NCBI RefSeq assembly: GCF_013778455.1
Contig: NZ_JACEHE010000005.1
Location: 62,001 to 126,000 of the forward strand
Origin: Streptomyces himalayensis subsp. himalayensis
Lineage (GTDB): Bacteria; Actinomycetota; Actinomycetes; Streptomycetales; Streptomycetaceae
DNA: 64,000 bases
Reading direction: 5' to 3'
How positions within the stretch are numbered: the stretch's first letter is position 1; each line of letters begins with the position of its first letter. The position numbers were made by a program, and so were the translations under genes. Positions 27,815 to 38,409 of this stretch are shown piece by piece. Under the pieces are notes generated by a model. The model did no database searches, was not told the origin of the DNA, and saw nothing but the letters and a program-made list of their open reading frames with translations.

Positions 27815-29242
27815 TCAGCCGGTGCGCCGCAGCAGCGCCAGATACATCGCGTCCGTGCCGTGCAGATGCGGCCACAGCTGCACGTCCGGTCCCTCGCCCA
27901 GCGCCGGTACGCCGGGCAGGAGCGGGCGTGCGTCGATGAGCTCGGCGCCGCCGTCGTGCTTGAGCACGTCGTCGACCACGGCGCGGGTCTCGGCGAGATG
28001 CGGCGAGCAGGTCGCGTACCCGACAACACCGCCGACGCGAACCGAGGCGAGCGCCGTGCGCAGTAGCCCGCGCTGCAGCGGCGCGAAGCTCTCCAGATCG
28101 TCCGGGCGGCGCCGCCACCGGGCCTCCGGCCGGCGGCGCAGGGCACCGAGCCCGGTGCAGGGCACGTCCATCAGGACGCGGTCGAACGTGCCGGGCCGCC
28201 ACGGCGGGCGCGTGCCGTCCGCGGCGATGACCTGGTACGGGCCTGGGTTACCGGCGAGCGCCTTGGCGACGAGTCCGGCGCGGTGCGGCTGCTTCTCAGA
28301 GGCGAGGAGCACGGCACCGCGCTGCGCGGCGAGCCCTGCGAGCATCGCGGCCTTGCCTCCGGGGCCCGCGCACCCGTCGAGCCATGCCCGGTCGGGCCCC
28401 TCGAGGGGCGCGTTCGCGAGGGCGAGCGCCACCAGCTGGCTGCCCTCGTCCTGCACGCCCGCGCGCCCCTCGCGGACGGCGTCGAGCGAACCGGGATCGC
28501 CGCCCTCGGTGAGCCGTACCGCGTAGGGCGACCAGCGGCCGCGCAGCGCCGCCTCCTCACCCAGGCCGCCGAGCAGCTCCTCGGCGGTCGAGCGGCCCGG
28601 CCGCGCGACGAGCGTCACCTCGGGCCGCTCGTTGTCGGCCTCCAGCAGATCCTCGATCCCGGCCCGGCCCCCACCGAGCGCGTCCCAGAGCGCCGAGACG
28701 ATCCACCGCGGATGCGAGTGCACGACGGCCAGATGGTCCTCGGGGTCCTCGTCGTAGGGCGGTGCGACCTGCTCCAGCCAGCCGTCCAGATCGTGCTGGG
28801 CGACCTTTCGCAGTACGGCGTTGACGAACTTGGCGCGCCCGTCGCCGAGGACGACCCGCGCAAGCTCCACGGTCGCGGAGACCGCCGCGTGCGACGGGAT
28901 GCGGGTGCCGAGCAGCTGGTGCACACCGAGGCTCAGCACGTCCAGGACGGGCGGGTCCACCTCGCGCAGCGGCCGGTCGATGCAGGCCGCGATGATCGCG
29001 TCGTAGGTGCCCTGCCGGCGCAGCGTCCCGTACACGAGCTCGGTGGCGAGCGCCGCGTCCCGCCCGTCGAAGCCGTCCTTCTCGCGGGCCTTCCGCAGCA
29101 GCGGGGGCAGGACGAGGTTGGCGTACGCATCCCGCTCATCGACGGCGCGCAGCGCCTCGAAGGCGAGTATGCGTACGGGGTCCTTCTGGGGACGGCGATA
29201 CGGCTTGGCCCCCGGACGGGGACGACGAGGTGACTCGCTCAC
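27815..29242 (-). CDS. rsmB: 16S rRNA (cytosine-967-C5)-methyltransferase
   Basis: RsmB/Sun/Fmu methylates 16S rRNA. The 475-residue protein has an N-terminal NusB-like RNA-binding domain (LAFEALRAVDERDAYANLVL) and a C-terminal Rossmann methyltransferase domain: DGCAGPGGKAAML (SAM motif I), DRVLMDVPCTGLGALRRRPE with the first catalytic Cys, and VGYATCSPHLAETRAVV with the nucleophile Cys. The GTG at 29,242 gives VSESPRRPRPG, as in homologues; the longer open frame lacks similarity. It follows fmt, as in many bacteria. Confidence 0.95.
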   Translation of the reverse strand: MSESPRRPRPGAKPYRRPQKDPVRILAFEALRAVDERDAYANLVLPPLLRKAREKDGFDGRDAALATELVYGTLRRQGTYDAIIAACIDRPLREVDPPVLDVLSLGVHQLLGTRIPSHAAVSATVELARVVLGDGRAKFVNAVLRKVAQHDLDGWLEQVAPPYDEDPEDHLAVVHSHPRWIVSALWDALGGGRAGIEDLLEADNERPEVTLVARPGRSTAEELLGGLGEEAALRGRWSPYAVRLTEGGDPGSLDAVREGRAGVQDEGSQLVALALANAPLEGPDRAWLDGCAGPGGKAAMLAGLAAQRGAVLLASEKQPHRAGLVAKALAGNPGPYQVIAADGTRPPWRPGTFDRVLMDVPCTGLGALRRRPEARWRRRPDDLESFAPLQRGLLRTALASVRVGGVVGYATCSPHLAETRAVVDDVLKHDGGAELIDARPLLPGVPALGEGPDVQLWPHLHGTDAMYLALLRRTG

Positions 29243-29389
29243 GAAAAAGGTGCTCCGGATCCTGGATGACGTACCCGTCAAGCGTACGTGGCCCGCGTCG
29301 GGGGTCGCGGCGGGGCCGATCCCGAGACCACCGGACCCCCGCCCCGGGACCACCGCAGGGCGAGTCCTATCGGAGTTCTACCCGGAGTC

Positions 29390-30334
29390 CTACCGCGAGC
29401 CCTGTCCCCCGAGCCGCTCGCCGGTGGCGATCCTGACGCCGCGGGCCCAGTCCGCCGCGCGCATCGGCTTCTTGCCCTGGGCCTGCACCCACAGCAGTTC
29501 CACGGCGTGCGACCCGGTACCGACGTACACGTTGTTCTTGCCGACGGACAGCTCCCCCGGAGCGAGGTCGTCCCGGTCAGGGGTGAGCGCGACCTGGATG
29601 AGCTTGAGCCGCTCGCCCCGGAAAACGGTCCACGCACCGGGCGCCGGCGTGCAGCCGCGCACGACGCGGTCCACGCGTAGCGCGGGCGCCGACCAGTCCA
29701 CCTGCGCGTCCTCGACGGTGATCTTCGGCGCGATGGTGATGCCCTCGGTGGGCTGCGGCACGGCCTTGAGGGTGCCCTCCTCGATGCCGTCCATCGTCGC
29801 GGCGAGCAGCCCGGCGCCCGCGAAGGCGAGCCGGGTGAGCAGATCGCCGCTGGTGTCGGTGGGGCGCACCTGTTCCGTCACGGTGCCGTAGACGGGCCCG
29901 GAGTCGAGCCCCTCCTCGATGAGGAAGGTGGACGCGCCGGTGATCTCGTCGCCCGCCATGAGGGCGTGCTGCACGGGCGCGGCGCCGCGCCAAGCGGGCA
30001 GCAGCGAGAAGTGCAGGTTGACCCAGCCGTGGACCGGGATGTCGAGGGCGGTCCTGGGCAGCAGCGCCCCGTAGGCGACGACCGGGCAGCAGTCGGGCGC
30101 GATCTCCCGCAGCCGCGTCAGGAAGTCCTCGTCGCGCGGCTTCGCGGGCTTGAGCACCTCGATCCCGGCCTCCTCGGCGCGCGCGGCGACCGGGCTGGCG
30201 ACCAGGTGGCGTCCGCGCCCGGCGGGCGCGTCCGGCCGGGTGACGACAGCGGCCACCTCGTGCCGTCCGGAGGCGATCAGGGCGTCCAGAGCGGGAACGG
30301 CGACCTCGGGGGTGCCTGCGAAGACCAGCTTCAC
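29390..30334 (-). CDS. fmt: Methionyl-tRNA formyltransferase
   Basis: Fmt formylates initiator Met-tRNA using 10-formyl-THF. The 314-residue protein starts [19 protein letters not shown] and contains [20 protein letters not shown] (formyl-THF site, with the conserved Asn-His and SLLPxWRGAAP) and a C-terminal OB-like domain. The GTG at 30,334 was chosen by alignment with the universal start. Upstream it faces a divergent helix-turn-helix gene across a 311-base gap. Confidence 0.95.
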   Translation of the reverse strand: MKLVFAGTPEVAVPALDALIASGRHEVAAVVTRPDAPAGRGRHLVASPVAARAEEAGIEVLKPAKPRDEDFLTRLREIAPDCCPVVAYGALLPRTALDIPVHGWVNLHFSLLPAWRGAAPVQHALMAGDEITGASTFLIEEGLDSGPVYGTVTEQVRPTDTSGDLLTRLAFAGAGLLAATMDGIEEGTLKAVPQPTEGITIAPKITVEDAQVDWSAPALRVDRVVRGCTPAPGAWTVFRGERLKLIQVALTPDRDDLAPGELSVGKNNVYVGTGSHAVELLWVQAQGKKPMRAADWARGVRIATGERLGGQGSR

Positions 30335-31179
<845 letters not shown>

Positions 31180-31743
31180 CCCCAGCGTCTGCCTAGCCTG
31201 CGGGCTCACATGGAGCCCCTGAGCGCCTGGGCATGCGCCGCACCCGCTGCGGGCAGGCGTTCCTCCTTCCCCGGCTAACGCCGGGGGGTGCCCCAGGGTG
31301 ACTGGGCCCTTGCTCGTGAGAGCCGAGAGCCTGGGGCTGGGGCTGGGGCTGGGCACAGCCGAGCCCCCGCGGCGCCGGGCTGCGCATCCATCCCGGTCGG
31401 CGCGCGCTCGGGTGAAGCCCGAGCGCGGTGCTGCCGCAGCTTCGCCATCGCCGTCTTCCTCCCGCGCCAGCGGCCGGCCGCCGCTGTGGGGCGGTCGGCC
31501 GCGCTTCCGTGAGGCGGCGGCCTCGCTTCCGCGACGGCATCGTGGAGCTCACGCACGCCGTCCGCCAGGGACTCGGCGCTGGCGGGGAAGACCGACCGAT
31601 TCGGGACGAGCGCCCTTCGCCGAGGTCTCCGCCGCCCTGCTCGAGCCCCTGGCCGGGAGGCGCCGAGCCTCTCGGTCGCCGCCCCGCAGTCCCGCAGTGC
31701 GCTCTCTCGGCCCCTCAGGTGCTGGGTCCCTCCCCGCGAAGGC
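31180..31743. other. Gene-free region with short tandem repeats
   Basis: About 564 bases between the helix-turn-helix gene and the priA 3' end. It contains four tandem CTGGGG-type hexamers near 31,330-31,352 and several G/C-rich inverted repeats (for example CCCCGGCTAACGCCGGGG near 31,276). Long open frames exist on both strands but none resembles a protein family; I see no supported gene. It may hold decayed coding sequence. Confidence 0.5.
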
Positions 31744-33891
31744 TCACCCGATGTCCGGCGGATCGATCCGAATCCGGACCGGCTCCGCACCACCCCGCGC
31801 CATCCGCGCGGCCTGGGCTGCCTTCAGCGCGGACGCCAGTGCCGCTCCGCGGCCGGGCGGCACGCGGATGAGCGCCCGCTCCCAGTGCTCGCCGGGCGGC
31901 GGCGCCCCCGGGCGGCGCGACGGACCGGGCCCCGTCACGGGCAGCGGCACGGGGCCCAACACCTCGGCGTCCGGCGGCAGTTCGGTCCCGGCGAGGAAGG
32001 ACGCGAGAGCCTCCGGTGTCCCGGACACCGCCGCCATCCGGGACACCGGAGGAAAGCCCAGCTCCGCCCGCTCGGCGAGCTCGCGCGCCGCATGCCCGAC
32101 GGGGTCCCACCGCACCAGTGCCTGAACAGGCCGCAGCGTCGGCTCGGCGACGACCACAACCGTCCCGCCCGCGCCCTGGTCCCGTACGAGCGCGGCAGCC
32201 CCGATCCACCGGCGCAGCGCATCCTCACCCGCCCGCAGATCCGGCCGCCCCAGCATCGCCCAGCCGTCCAGCAGCAACGCCGCCGCGTAGCCGCCTTCGG
32301 CGACGGGTTCGGCCCCCGGCGTACTCACCACCAGGGCAGGCGCCGCCGGCACCGTGTCCAGCACGTGTTCGCGCCCGGAGGTGCGCACCGGCACCGCGGG
32401 GAACGCTCGTCCCAGCTCCTCAGCGGTGCGCCGGGCCCCGACTATCCGGGCCCGGAGCCCGAAGCCCCCGCACTCGGGGCAGTGCCAGGCGGTCTCGTCC
32501 CACCCGCACCAGGCGCACCGCAGCGGCCCGGCGTCCTGGGCGGCCTCCAGCGGCCCGGCGCAGTGCCGGCAGCGGGCAGGCGCCCGGCACTGCGTACACG
32601 ACAGCCTCGGCACATAGCCACGTCGCGGCACCTGCACCAGCACGGGCCCGTGCTGCAGCGCGTCCCTGACGACCTGCCAGCCCAGTGTGGGCAGGCGTGC
32701 GGTCCGCGCCGCCTCGTCCCGCGCGAGGTCCGCGTCCCCCACCGTGCGTACGAGAGGAGCCGCGCGGCGTATCTGCTCGCGGTCGGCGACGAGGGGCAGT
32801 GCCCAGCCGCTGTCGACCAGTTGAGCGGCCTCCACTGTGCAGCTCCAACTCCCGAGCAGGAAGGCGGACTTGGTGTGCGCGGCCCGCAGCAGCAACACCT
32901 CGCGTGCATGGGGCTGCGGCGCATGCTGCTCGCTGTGGCTGCCGTCCCCGTCGTCCCAGATCGCCACAAGCCCCAGATCGCGGACCGGAGCGAACATCGC
33001 GGCCCGCGTCCCCACGACGGCCCGTACGGACCCGCGCCGCACGGCGAGCCACTCCCGGTACCGCTTCTCCGGCCCGGCCTCGGCGGTCAGGACCGCGTGC
33101 TGTCCCGTGCCGAGCACCGCGGTCAGTGCGGCATCGACCCGGGCGACCGTCCGCCCGTCCGGCACCACGACCAGGGCTCCGCGCCCCGAGGCGAGCGTCG
33201 CGGCGACGGCCCGCGCCAGCTCGTCCGCCCACTCAGGCCCCGGCAGGGCGTTCCACACCGCCCGCGGAGAGGCCCCCGTGGCGAGCGCCTCCAAAAACGC
33301 CACGCCCTGCGCGTACCGCCCCCACGATCCGGGTTCGGGTGCCGGTGGTGCCGGCAGGGGTTCCGGCGAGGGCTTTCCCTCTGCCCGCCCGTTGCGCGGC
33401 GGAACGGCCAGCTGCAGCACATCGGCGAGGCTCCCGGCATACCGGTCGGCGACGGCCCGTGCCAGCCCGAGCAGTTCCTCGCTGAGCACGGGCTCCGTGG
33501 ACACCACCTGCGCCAGCGCGGCCAACGGCCCGGAGTAGTCCGACTCGGCGACCCGCTCGACGAGGAACCCGTCGACGAGCCCGCCGCCCTCGCGACGCCC
33601 CTCCCGCACGTGATGCCGCCCGGCTCCGAACCGCACCCGGACCCGCACGCCCGGCTGCGCCTGCTCGTCCAGCTCCTCCGGAACCGCATAGTCGAAGTAC
33701 CTGTCGAGGTGCAGGACGCCCTTGTTGACGAGCACCCGCGCCACCGGCCGCTCCTTGGCAGGCGCGGCGCCCCGCCAGGTCCGTGGCTTGGCCCGCGGCG
33801 TCCTGGCCCTCCGCACACTCTCCCGAATCAGCGCGAGCTGCTCCGGCGGCACGCCCCCCGCGCCCGCACCCTGCCCGTTGTCGCTGCTCAC
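31744..33891 (-). CDS. priA: Primosomal protein N' (PriA), actinobacterial form without helicase motifs
   Basis: PriA loads the replisome at stalled forks. The 715-residue protein has the N-terminal DNA-binding part (KGVLHLDRYFDYAVPEELDE, written as LDRYFDYAVPEEL) and eight zinc-binding cysteines in CTQCRAPARCRHC, CAWCGWDETAWHCPEC. In place of the usual GxTGSGKTE Walker A it has ATGASPRAVWNALPG, and in place of DEEH it has IWDDGDGSH. Actinobacterial PriA proteins are known to lack a detectable helicase core, so this is a normal lineage feature and the protein probably has a structural role. The GTG at 33,891 has TAGGAA about eight bases upstream. Confidence 0.92.
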   Translation of the reverse strand: MSSDNGQGAGAGGVPPEQLALIRESVRRARTPRAKPRTWRGAAPAKERPVARVLVNKGVLHLDRYFDYAVPEELDEQAQPGVRVRVRFGAGRHHVREGRREGGGLVDGFLVERVAESDYSGPLAALAQVVSTEPVLSEELLGLARAVADRYAGSLADVLQLAVPPRNGRAEGKPSPEPLPAPPAPEPGSWGRYAQGVAFLEALATGASPRAVWNALPGPEWADELARAVAATLASGRGALVVVPDGRTVARVDAALTAVLGTGQHAVLTAEAGPEKRYREWLAVRRGSVRAVVGTRAAMFAPVRDLGLVAIWDDGDGSHSEQHAPQPHAREVLLLRAAHTKSAFLLGSWSCTVEAAQLVDSGWALPLVADREQIRRAAPLVRTVGDADLARDEAARTARLPTLGWQVVRDALQHGPVLVQVPRRGYVPRLSCTQCRAPARCRHCAGPLEAAQDAGPLRCAWCGWDETAWHCPECGGFGLRARIVGARRTAEELGRAFPAVPVRTSGREHVLDTVPAAPALVVSTPGAEPVAEGGYAAALLLDGWAMLGRPDLRAGEDALRRWIGAAALVRDQGAGGTVVVVAEPTLRPVQALVRWDPVGHAARELAERAELGFPPVSRMAAVSGTPEALASFLAGTELPPDAEVLGPVPLPVTGPGPSRRPGAPPPGEHWERALIRVPPGRGAALASALKAAQAARMARGGAEPVRIRIDPPDIG

Positions 33892-33964
33892 AGCAGCATT
33901 CCTACCAGACACCACCGACAACCGGCCCAGGCCGAGCTCCCGGCCGACGGTGTCCGGAAACGGC

Positions 33965-34000
33965 GCGAGGCCCGGACCCCTGGTGGGGTCCGGGCCTCGC
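33965..34000 (-). terminator. Terminator of metK
   Basis: GCGAGGCCCGGACCCC (33,965-33,980) and its exact complement (33,985-34,000) form a 16-base stem with a four-base loop, 22 bases after the metK stop. Confidence 0.8.
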
Positions 34001-34022
34001 GGCATGCTCGCTCTTGCGGGCC

Positions 34023-35231
34023 TTACAGCCCCACTGCCTTGCGCAGCGCGTCCACCCGGTCCGTGCGCTCCCAGGTGAAGTCCGGCAGTGCGCGGCCGAA
34101 GTGGCCGTACGCCGCGGTCTGGGCGTAGATCGGGCGCAGCAGGTCCAGGTCGCGGATGATCGCGGCCGGGCGGAGGTCGAACACGGCACCGATGGCCGCC
34201 TCGATCTTCTCCGGGTCCACGGTGTTCGTACCGAACGTCTCCACGAAGAGGCCGACGGGCTCGGCCTTGCCGATCGCGTAGGCGACCTGCACCTCGCAGC
34301 GGGCCGCGAGGCCCGCTGCGACGACGTTCTTGGCGACCCACCGCATCGCGTACGCGGCGGAGCGGTCGACCTTGGACGGGTCCTTGCCGGAGAAGGCACC
34401 GCCACCGTGGCGGGCCATGCCGCCGTACGTGTCGATGATGATCTTGCGCCCGGTCAGGCCGGCGTCGCCCATCGGGCCGCCGATCTCGAAGCGACCGGTG
34501 GGGTTGACCAGCAGCCGGTAGCCGTCGGTCTCCAGCTTGATGCCGTCGTCGACCAGGGCCTTCAGCTCCGGCTCGACGACGAACTCGCGGATGTCGGGCG
34601 CGAGAAGCGAGTCCAGGTCGATGTCGCTCGCGTGCTGCGAGGAGACGACGACGGTGTCCAGACGGACCGCCTTGTCGCCGTCGTACTCGATGGTGACCTG
34701 CGTCTTGCCGTCCGGGCGCAGGTAGGGGATGGTCCCGTTCTTGCGGACCTCGGTCAGGCGGCGCGAGAGCCGGTGCGCGAGGTAGATGGGCAGCGGCATC
34801 AGCTCGGGCGTCTCGTCGCACGCGTAGCCGAACATCAGGCCCTGGTCGCCCGCGCCCTGCTTGTCCAGCTCGTCGTCGTCGCCCTCGACACGGGACTCGT
34901 ACGCCGTGTCGACACCCTGCGCGATGTCCGGGGACTGCGAGCCGATGGACACCGACACACCGCAGGAGGCGCCGTCGAAGCCCTTCTTCGAGGAGTCGTA
35001 CCCGATCTCGAGGATCTTGTTCCGGACGAGCGTCGCGATGTCCGCGTACGCCTTGGTGGTGACCTCGCCGGCCACGTGCACCAGTCCGGTGGTGATCAGC
35101 GTCTCCACGGCGACCCGGGACGTCGGGTCCTCCCGCAGAAGCGCGTCGAGAATGGTGTCGCTGATCTGGTCAGCGATCTTGTCGGGGTGACCCTCGGTCA
35201 CGGACTCCGAGGTGAACAGGCGACGGGACAC
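34023..35231 (-). CDS. metK: S-adenosylmethionine synthetase
   Basis: MetK makes SAM from methionine and ATP. The 402-residue protein contains [20 protein letters not shown] (start of the ATP site; GHPDK), the [12 protein letters not shown] hexapeptide and the phosphate loop [19 protein letters not shown]. The GTG at 35,231 has GGGAG just upstream and gives the usual [10 protein letters not shown]-terminus. In Streptomyces, SAM level influences antibiotic production. Confidence 0.97.
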   Translation of the reverse strand: MSRRLFTSESVTEGHPDKIADQISDTILDALLREDPTSRVAVETLITTGLVHVAGEVTTKAYADIATLVRNKILEIGYDSSKKGFDGASCGVSVSIGSQSPDIAQGVDTAYESRVEGDDDELDKQGAGDQGLMFGYACDETPELMPLPIYLAHRLSRRLTEVRKNGTIPYLRPDGKTQVTIEYDGDKAVRLDTVVVSSQHASDIDLDSLLAPDIREFVVEPELKALVDDGIKLETDGYRLLVNPTGRFEIGGPMGDAGLTGRKIIIDTYGGMARHGGGAFSGKDPSKVDRSAAYAMRWVAKNVVAAGLAARCEVQVAYAIGKAEPVGLFVETFGTNTVDPEKIEAAIGAVFDLRPAAIIRDLDLLRPIYAQTAAYGHFGRALPDFTWERTDRVDALRKAVGL

Positions 35232-35633
35232 AACGCTCCCTGTGGTTGCAGCGGCTGCTGGCTGATCATTGATGGACCGGCCGGAGGCTGCGCCCGGCGT
35301 TGTCCAAGACCAGTTTATCGGTCGTGCCCGGCCGCCGGTCCACGTGTCTCGACACATGGGAGCCCTGTGACCTGGGGCACTGGCATTCTGCGGTACGACG
35401 ATCGGCCCACACCAGGGCTTCGGGCCCCGAAAATGCGGGGTCCGCGACGTCCGGTGGAACGCAAGGCGACGTTCGCGTGAACGGCGCCTCCAATCATTGT
35501 TCGAATGAAGAATGACACGGCCGATGGCGGATCCTTCGGCGTGTCGCGTCACCGTATGTGCTGCCGTCGCCTTGGGTGTGTCACCCGCCACAGGCGGGCC
35601 GCGACGCCGCTGACCTCTCTCAGGCGAGGCGGC
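35232..35633. other. Intergenic region upstream of metK
   Basis: About 402 bases. It holds a short hairpin CCCGCC-ACA-GGCGGG (35,584-35,598) that could end the coaBC transcript and a relatively A/T-rich stretch near 35,490-35,525. No SAM riboswitch core was recognised. The end nearest coaBC has a 13-base direct duplication. Confidence 0.45.
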
Positions 35634-35645
35634 TCAGGCGAGGCG
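35619..35645. repeat. Duplication across the coaBC stop codon
   Basis: CTCAGGCGAGGCG occurs at 35,619-35,631 and again at 35,633-35,645 with one base between. The second copy contains the coaBC stop (TGA on the minus strand at 35,634-35,636). Confidence 0.85.
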
Positions 35646-36839
35646 CTGTGCGACCAGGTCCCACACCGTGTCGGCGAGCGCCTCCTTGGGGCCGTACGGC
35701 ACGGGGATCTCGCTGCCGTCGGCGCTGAGCACGACGGCCTCGTTCTCCTCGGAGCCGAAGGTCTTGCGCTCCCCCACCTCGTTCACGACGAGCAGGTCGC
35801 AGCCCTTGCGACGCAGTTTGGTGCGGCCGTTCGCCAGTACGTCGTCGGTCTCGGCGGCGAAGCCGACGATCACCTGGCCGGGGCGGGGACGGTCACCGGA
35901 GATCTCGGCGAGGATGTCCGGGTTGCGGACCAGGGTGATCGGCTCCGGGTCCTCGCCGTCCTTCTTCTTGATCTTGCCCGTGGCGTACGCCGCCGGGCGG
36001 AAGTCGGCCACGGCGGCGGCCATCACGACAGCGTCGGCGTGCGCCGCAGCCTTGATGACCGCCTCGCGCAGCTGGACGGCGGTCCCCACGGGGACGACCT
36101 CCACGCCCGCCGGGTCGGGCAGCCCGGTCGTGTTGGCGGCGATCAGCGTGACGCTGGCGCCGCGCGCCGCGGCGGTACGGGCGAGCGCGTATCCCTGCTT
36201 GCCGGAGGACCGGTTCCCCAGGAACCGGACGGGGTCGAGCGGTTCGCGGGTGCCGCCTGCGCTCACGACGACGTGGTGGCCGGCGAGGTCCGCCGCGTGC
36301 GTGCCGCGGGCCAGGGTCCGGCGGCAGACCTCGAAGATCTCCACGGGCTCCGGGAAGCGGCCCTTGCCGGTGTCGACGCCGGTGAGGCGGCCGACGGCGG
36401 GCTCGATGACGACGGCGCCGCGGCGTCGCAGCGTCGCGACGTTCTCCTGGGTGGCGGGGTGCTCCCACATCTCGGTGTGCATGGCGGGGGCGAAGATCAC
36501 CGGGCACCGGGCCGTGAGCAGGGTGTTCGTGAGCAGGTCGTCGGCGAGGCCGTGGGCGGCCTTGGCGAGGATGTCGGCGGTGGCGGGCGCGACGACGACG
36601 AGGTCGGCGGCCTGCCCGATCCGTACGTGCGGGACCTCGTGCACGTCCGACCAGACCTCGGTCGACACGGGGTGGCCCGAGAGCGCCGACCAGGTGGCGG
36701 CGCCGACGAAGTGCAGCGCGGACTCGGTGGGCACGACGCGTACGTCGTGCCCCGACTCGGTCAGCTGCCGCAGCAGCTCGCATGCCTTGTAGGCGGCGAT
36801 GCCACCGCTGACGCCCAGAACGACCTTCGGCTTGTCCAC
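35634..36839 (-). CDS. coaBC: Bifunctional phosphopantothenoylcysteine decarboxylase / synthetase
   Basis: CoaBC carries out two steps of coenzyme A synthesis. The N-terminal FMN flavoprotein domain (VVLGVSGGIAAYKACELLRQ; PAMHTEMWEHPATQENV with the catalytic Asn/Met region) decarboxylates. The C-terminal CoaB domain (SAGGTREPLDPVRFLGNRSS; AAVADFRP) ligates cysteine. The chain has 401 residues. The GTG at 36,839 gives VDKPKVVLG; a longer frame to 36,971 would add a repeat-encoded leader (QQVSRSAG)n that is not part of the family. Confidence 0.95.
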   Translation of the reverse strand: MDKPKVVLGVSGGIAAYKACELLRQLTESGHDVRVVPTESALHFVGAATWSALSGHPVSTEVWSDVHEVPHVRIGQAADLVVVAPATADILAKAAHGLADDLLTNTLLTARCPVIFAPAMHTEMWEHPATQENVATLRRRGAVVIEPAVGRLTGVDTGKGRFPEPVEIFEVCRRTLARGTHAADLAGHHVVVSAGGTREPLDPVRFLGNRSSGKQGYALARTAAARGASVTLIAANTTGLPDPAGVEVVPVGTAVQLREAVIKAAAHADAVVMAAAVADFRPAAYATGKIKKKDGEDPEPITLVRNPDILAEISGDRPRPGQVIVGFAAETDDVLANGRTKLRRKGCDLLVVNEVGERKTFGSEENEAVVLSADGSEIPVPYGPKEALADTVWDLVAQRLA

Positions 36840-36900
36840 CGTCTGCTCTTCTCCCTGTCGGCTGCCGGCCCGCTGACCTGCCGGCTGACCTGTACCTGCT

Positions 36901-36940
36901 GACCTGCTGACCTGCTGACCTGCTGACCTGCTGACCTGCT
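36901..36940. repeat. Five perfect 8-base tandem repeats upstream of coaBC
   Basis: GACCTGCT is repeated five times without change (36,901-36,940), with further partial copies on the left (from about 36,871). The repeat lies 60-100 bases before the coaBC start, within its leader or promoter. Confidence 0.92.
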
Positions 36941-36965
36941 GACGAACACGTACCCACCCATGACA

Positions 36966-37004
36966 CACCACAGGCCCGGCAGTCGAGCTGCCGGGCCTGT
37001 GGTG
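36966..37004 (-). terminator. Terminator of rpoZ
   Basis: CACCACAGGCCCGGCAG (36,966-36,982) and its exact complement (36,988-37,004) form a 17-base stem with a five-base loop, 36 bases after the rpoZ stop and before coaBC. Confidence 0.82.
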
Positions 37005-37040
37005 CTGCGAAACGCCCCCTTGGGCGCTTCGGAAAACGCC

Positions 37041-37313
37041 TTACTGAGCCGGGCCCTCGACGGACTCGGAGGTCAGCAGTCCCGCGTTGATCTCGCGCAG
37101 GGCGATCGAGAGCGGCTTCTCGTGCACGTGCGTGTCCACGAGCGGACCCACGTACTCGAGGAGACCCTCGCCGAGCTGCGAGTAGTACGCGTTGATCTGG
37201 CGAGCACGCTTGGCCGCGTAGATCACGAGGCTGTACTTCGAGTCGGTTGCCTCGAGGAGCTCGTCGATCGGCGGGTTGATGATGCCCTCGGGCGTGGTGA
37301 TGGAAGAGGACAC
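37041..37313 (-). CDS. rpoZ: RNA polymerase omega subunit
   Basis: Omega helps assemble and stabilise RNA polymerase. The 90-residue protein has the family core [20 protein letters not shown] (as [18 protein letters not shown]) followed by [14 protein letters not shown]. In Streptomyces loss of rpoZ affects morphology and antibiotic production. It lies 131 bases after gmk, as in other bacteria, and is followed by a strong terminator. Confidence 0.96.
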   Translation of the reverse strand: MSSSITTPEGIINPPIDELLEATDSKYSLVIYAAKRARQINAYYSQLGEGLLEYVGPLVDTHVHEKPLSIALREINAGLLTSESVEGPAQ

Positions 37314-37444
37314 GCTCTACCTTCCGATGGATGGGAAAACCAGAAAGATCAAACACTGGGGTCAGGGGGATGCTGGGATCCGGGGGTTGTTCCCCGCCGG
37401 GCTCGTTCCCCCATTGGGGGGCGTTCCCCGCTGGGAGTGGATCC

Positions 37445-38047
37445 CTATTCCCCAGAAGACACCGCCATCAAGGCTAGCAGCTCACGCGCCACGTCCTCGA
37501 CGGAGGTGTTGACCAGGGTGGTGTCGAACTCGGACTCGGCCGCGAGTTCGACCTTGGCTGCTTCCAGACGGCGCTCGATGACCTCGGGCGGCTCGGTGCC
37601 GCGGCCGGTCAGCCGACGCACCAGCTCCTCCCAGGAGGGAGGAGCCAGGAACACCAGCAGGGCGTCCGGCATGGACTCCCTGACCTGACGCGCGCCCTGG
37701 AGGTCGATCTCCAGGAGAACGGGCTCGCCGGCCTCCAGCTTCTCGACCACGGCACGGCGGGGGGTGCCGTAGCGGTTGCCCGCGAACTCGGCCCACTCCA
37801 GCAGCTCGCCGTTGGCGATCAGCTTGTCCATCTCCTCGTCGGTGACGAAAAAGTAGTGGACGCCGTGCCGCTCACCCGGGCGCGGCTTGCGGGTCGTCGC
37901 CGACACCGAGAGCCAGACCTCGGGGTGCTTTGCGCGCATATGAGCGACGACCGTGCTCTTGCCGACCCCGGAGGGGCCGGAGAGCACGGTCAGCCGCGGA
38001 CGTACGTCCGGGGGTGCGGGGGTCGCCCCCCGGGTTGTTGCAGCCAT
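37445..38047 (-). CDS. gmk: Guanylate kinase
   Basis: Gmk phosphorylates GMP to GDP. The 200-residue protein has the P-loop [20 protein letters not shown] (core [10 protein letters not shown]), the GMP-binding [20 protein letters not shown] region and [12 protein letters not shown]. An Ala/Pro/Thr-rich N-terminal extension of about 17 residues precedes the core. It is 38 bases after the mihF gene. Confidence 0.96.
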   Translation of the reverse strand: MAATTRGATPAPPDVRPRLTVLSGPSGVGKSTVVAHMRAKHPEVWLSVSATTRKPRPGERHGVHYFFVTDEEMDKLIANGELLEWAEFAGNRYGTPRRAVVEKLEAGEPVLLEIDLQGARQVRESMPDALLVFLAPPSWEELVRRLTGRGTEPPEVIERRLEAAKVELAAESEFDTTLVNTSVEDVARELLALMAVSSGE

Positions 38048-38085
38048 GCAGTGATTATCCAGGTTCTCAGGGGTGCCCGAGAACG

Positions 38086-38409
38086 TCAGGCGGCGCCGCC
38101 GCCGAACTCGCGCTCCAAGGAGGCGATCTGGTTGGAGCCGAGGCCGCGCACCCGACGGCTCTCGGAGATACCGAGTCGCTCCATGATCTGCTTGGCGCGG
38201 ACCTTGCCCACGCCCGGGAGGGACTCGAGGAGGGCGGAGACCTTCATCTTGCCGATGACGTCGTTCTCCTGGCCCTGCTTGATGACCTCGTGAAGGGAGG
38301 CGCCGGAGTGCTTGAGTCGATTCTTGACCTCGGCCCGCTCCCGGCGAGCCGCGGCGGCCTTTTCGAGCGCGGCTGCGCGCTGTTCAGGGGTAAGGGGCGG
38401 AAGAGCCAC
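38086..38409 (-). CDS. mihF: Actinobacterial integration host factor
   Basis: A 107-residue nucleoid protein not related to HU-type IHF. A basic N-terminal helix ([20 protein letters not shown]) leads into a helix-two-turn-helix domain with [19 protein letters not shown], which binds DNA. In Streptomyces (sIHF) it shapes the nucleoid and affects sporulation and antibiotic production. I chose the GTG at 38,409 ([11 protein letters not shown]), as in homologues; the longer frame has no similarity. The gene order mihF-gmk-rpoZ is conserved in actinobacteria. Confidence 0.94.
   Translation of the reverse strand: MALPPLTPEQRAAALEKAAAARRERAEVKNRLKHSGASLHEVIKQGQENDVIGKMKVSALLESLPGVGKVRAKQIMERLGISESRRVRGLGSNQIASLEREFGGGAA

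Noticed and set aside
31190..31740. Minus-strand frame with a helical-looking stretch (AESLADGVRELHDAVAEA) before priA
   Set aside because: The stretch is short, flanked by low-complexity Arg/Pro sequence and has no start with a ribosome site; not enough to call a gene.
35232..35633. SAM riboswitch upstream of metK
   Set aside because: No SAM-I, SAM-II or SAM-IV core could be recognised; the region looks like an ordinary promoter gap.
36840..36971. Longer coaBC start giving a (QQVSRSAG)n leader
   Set aside because: The leader is produced by an 8-base DNA repeat, is not in the family, and the GTG at 36,839 gives the normal N-terminus.
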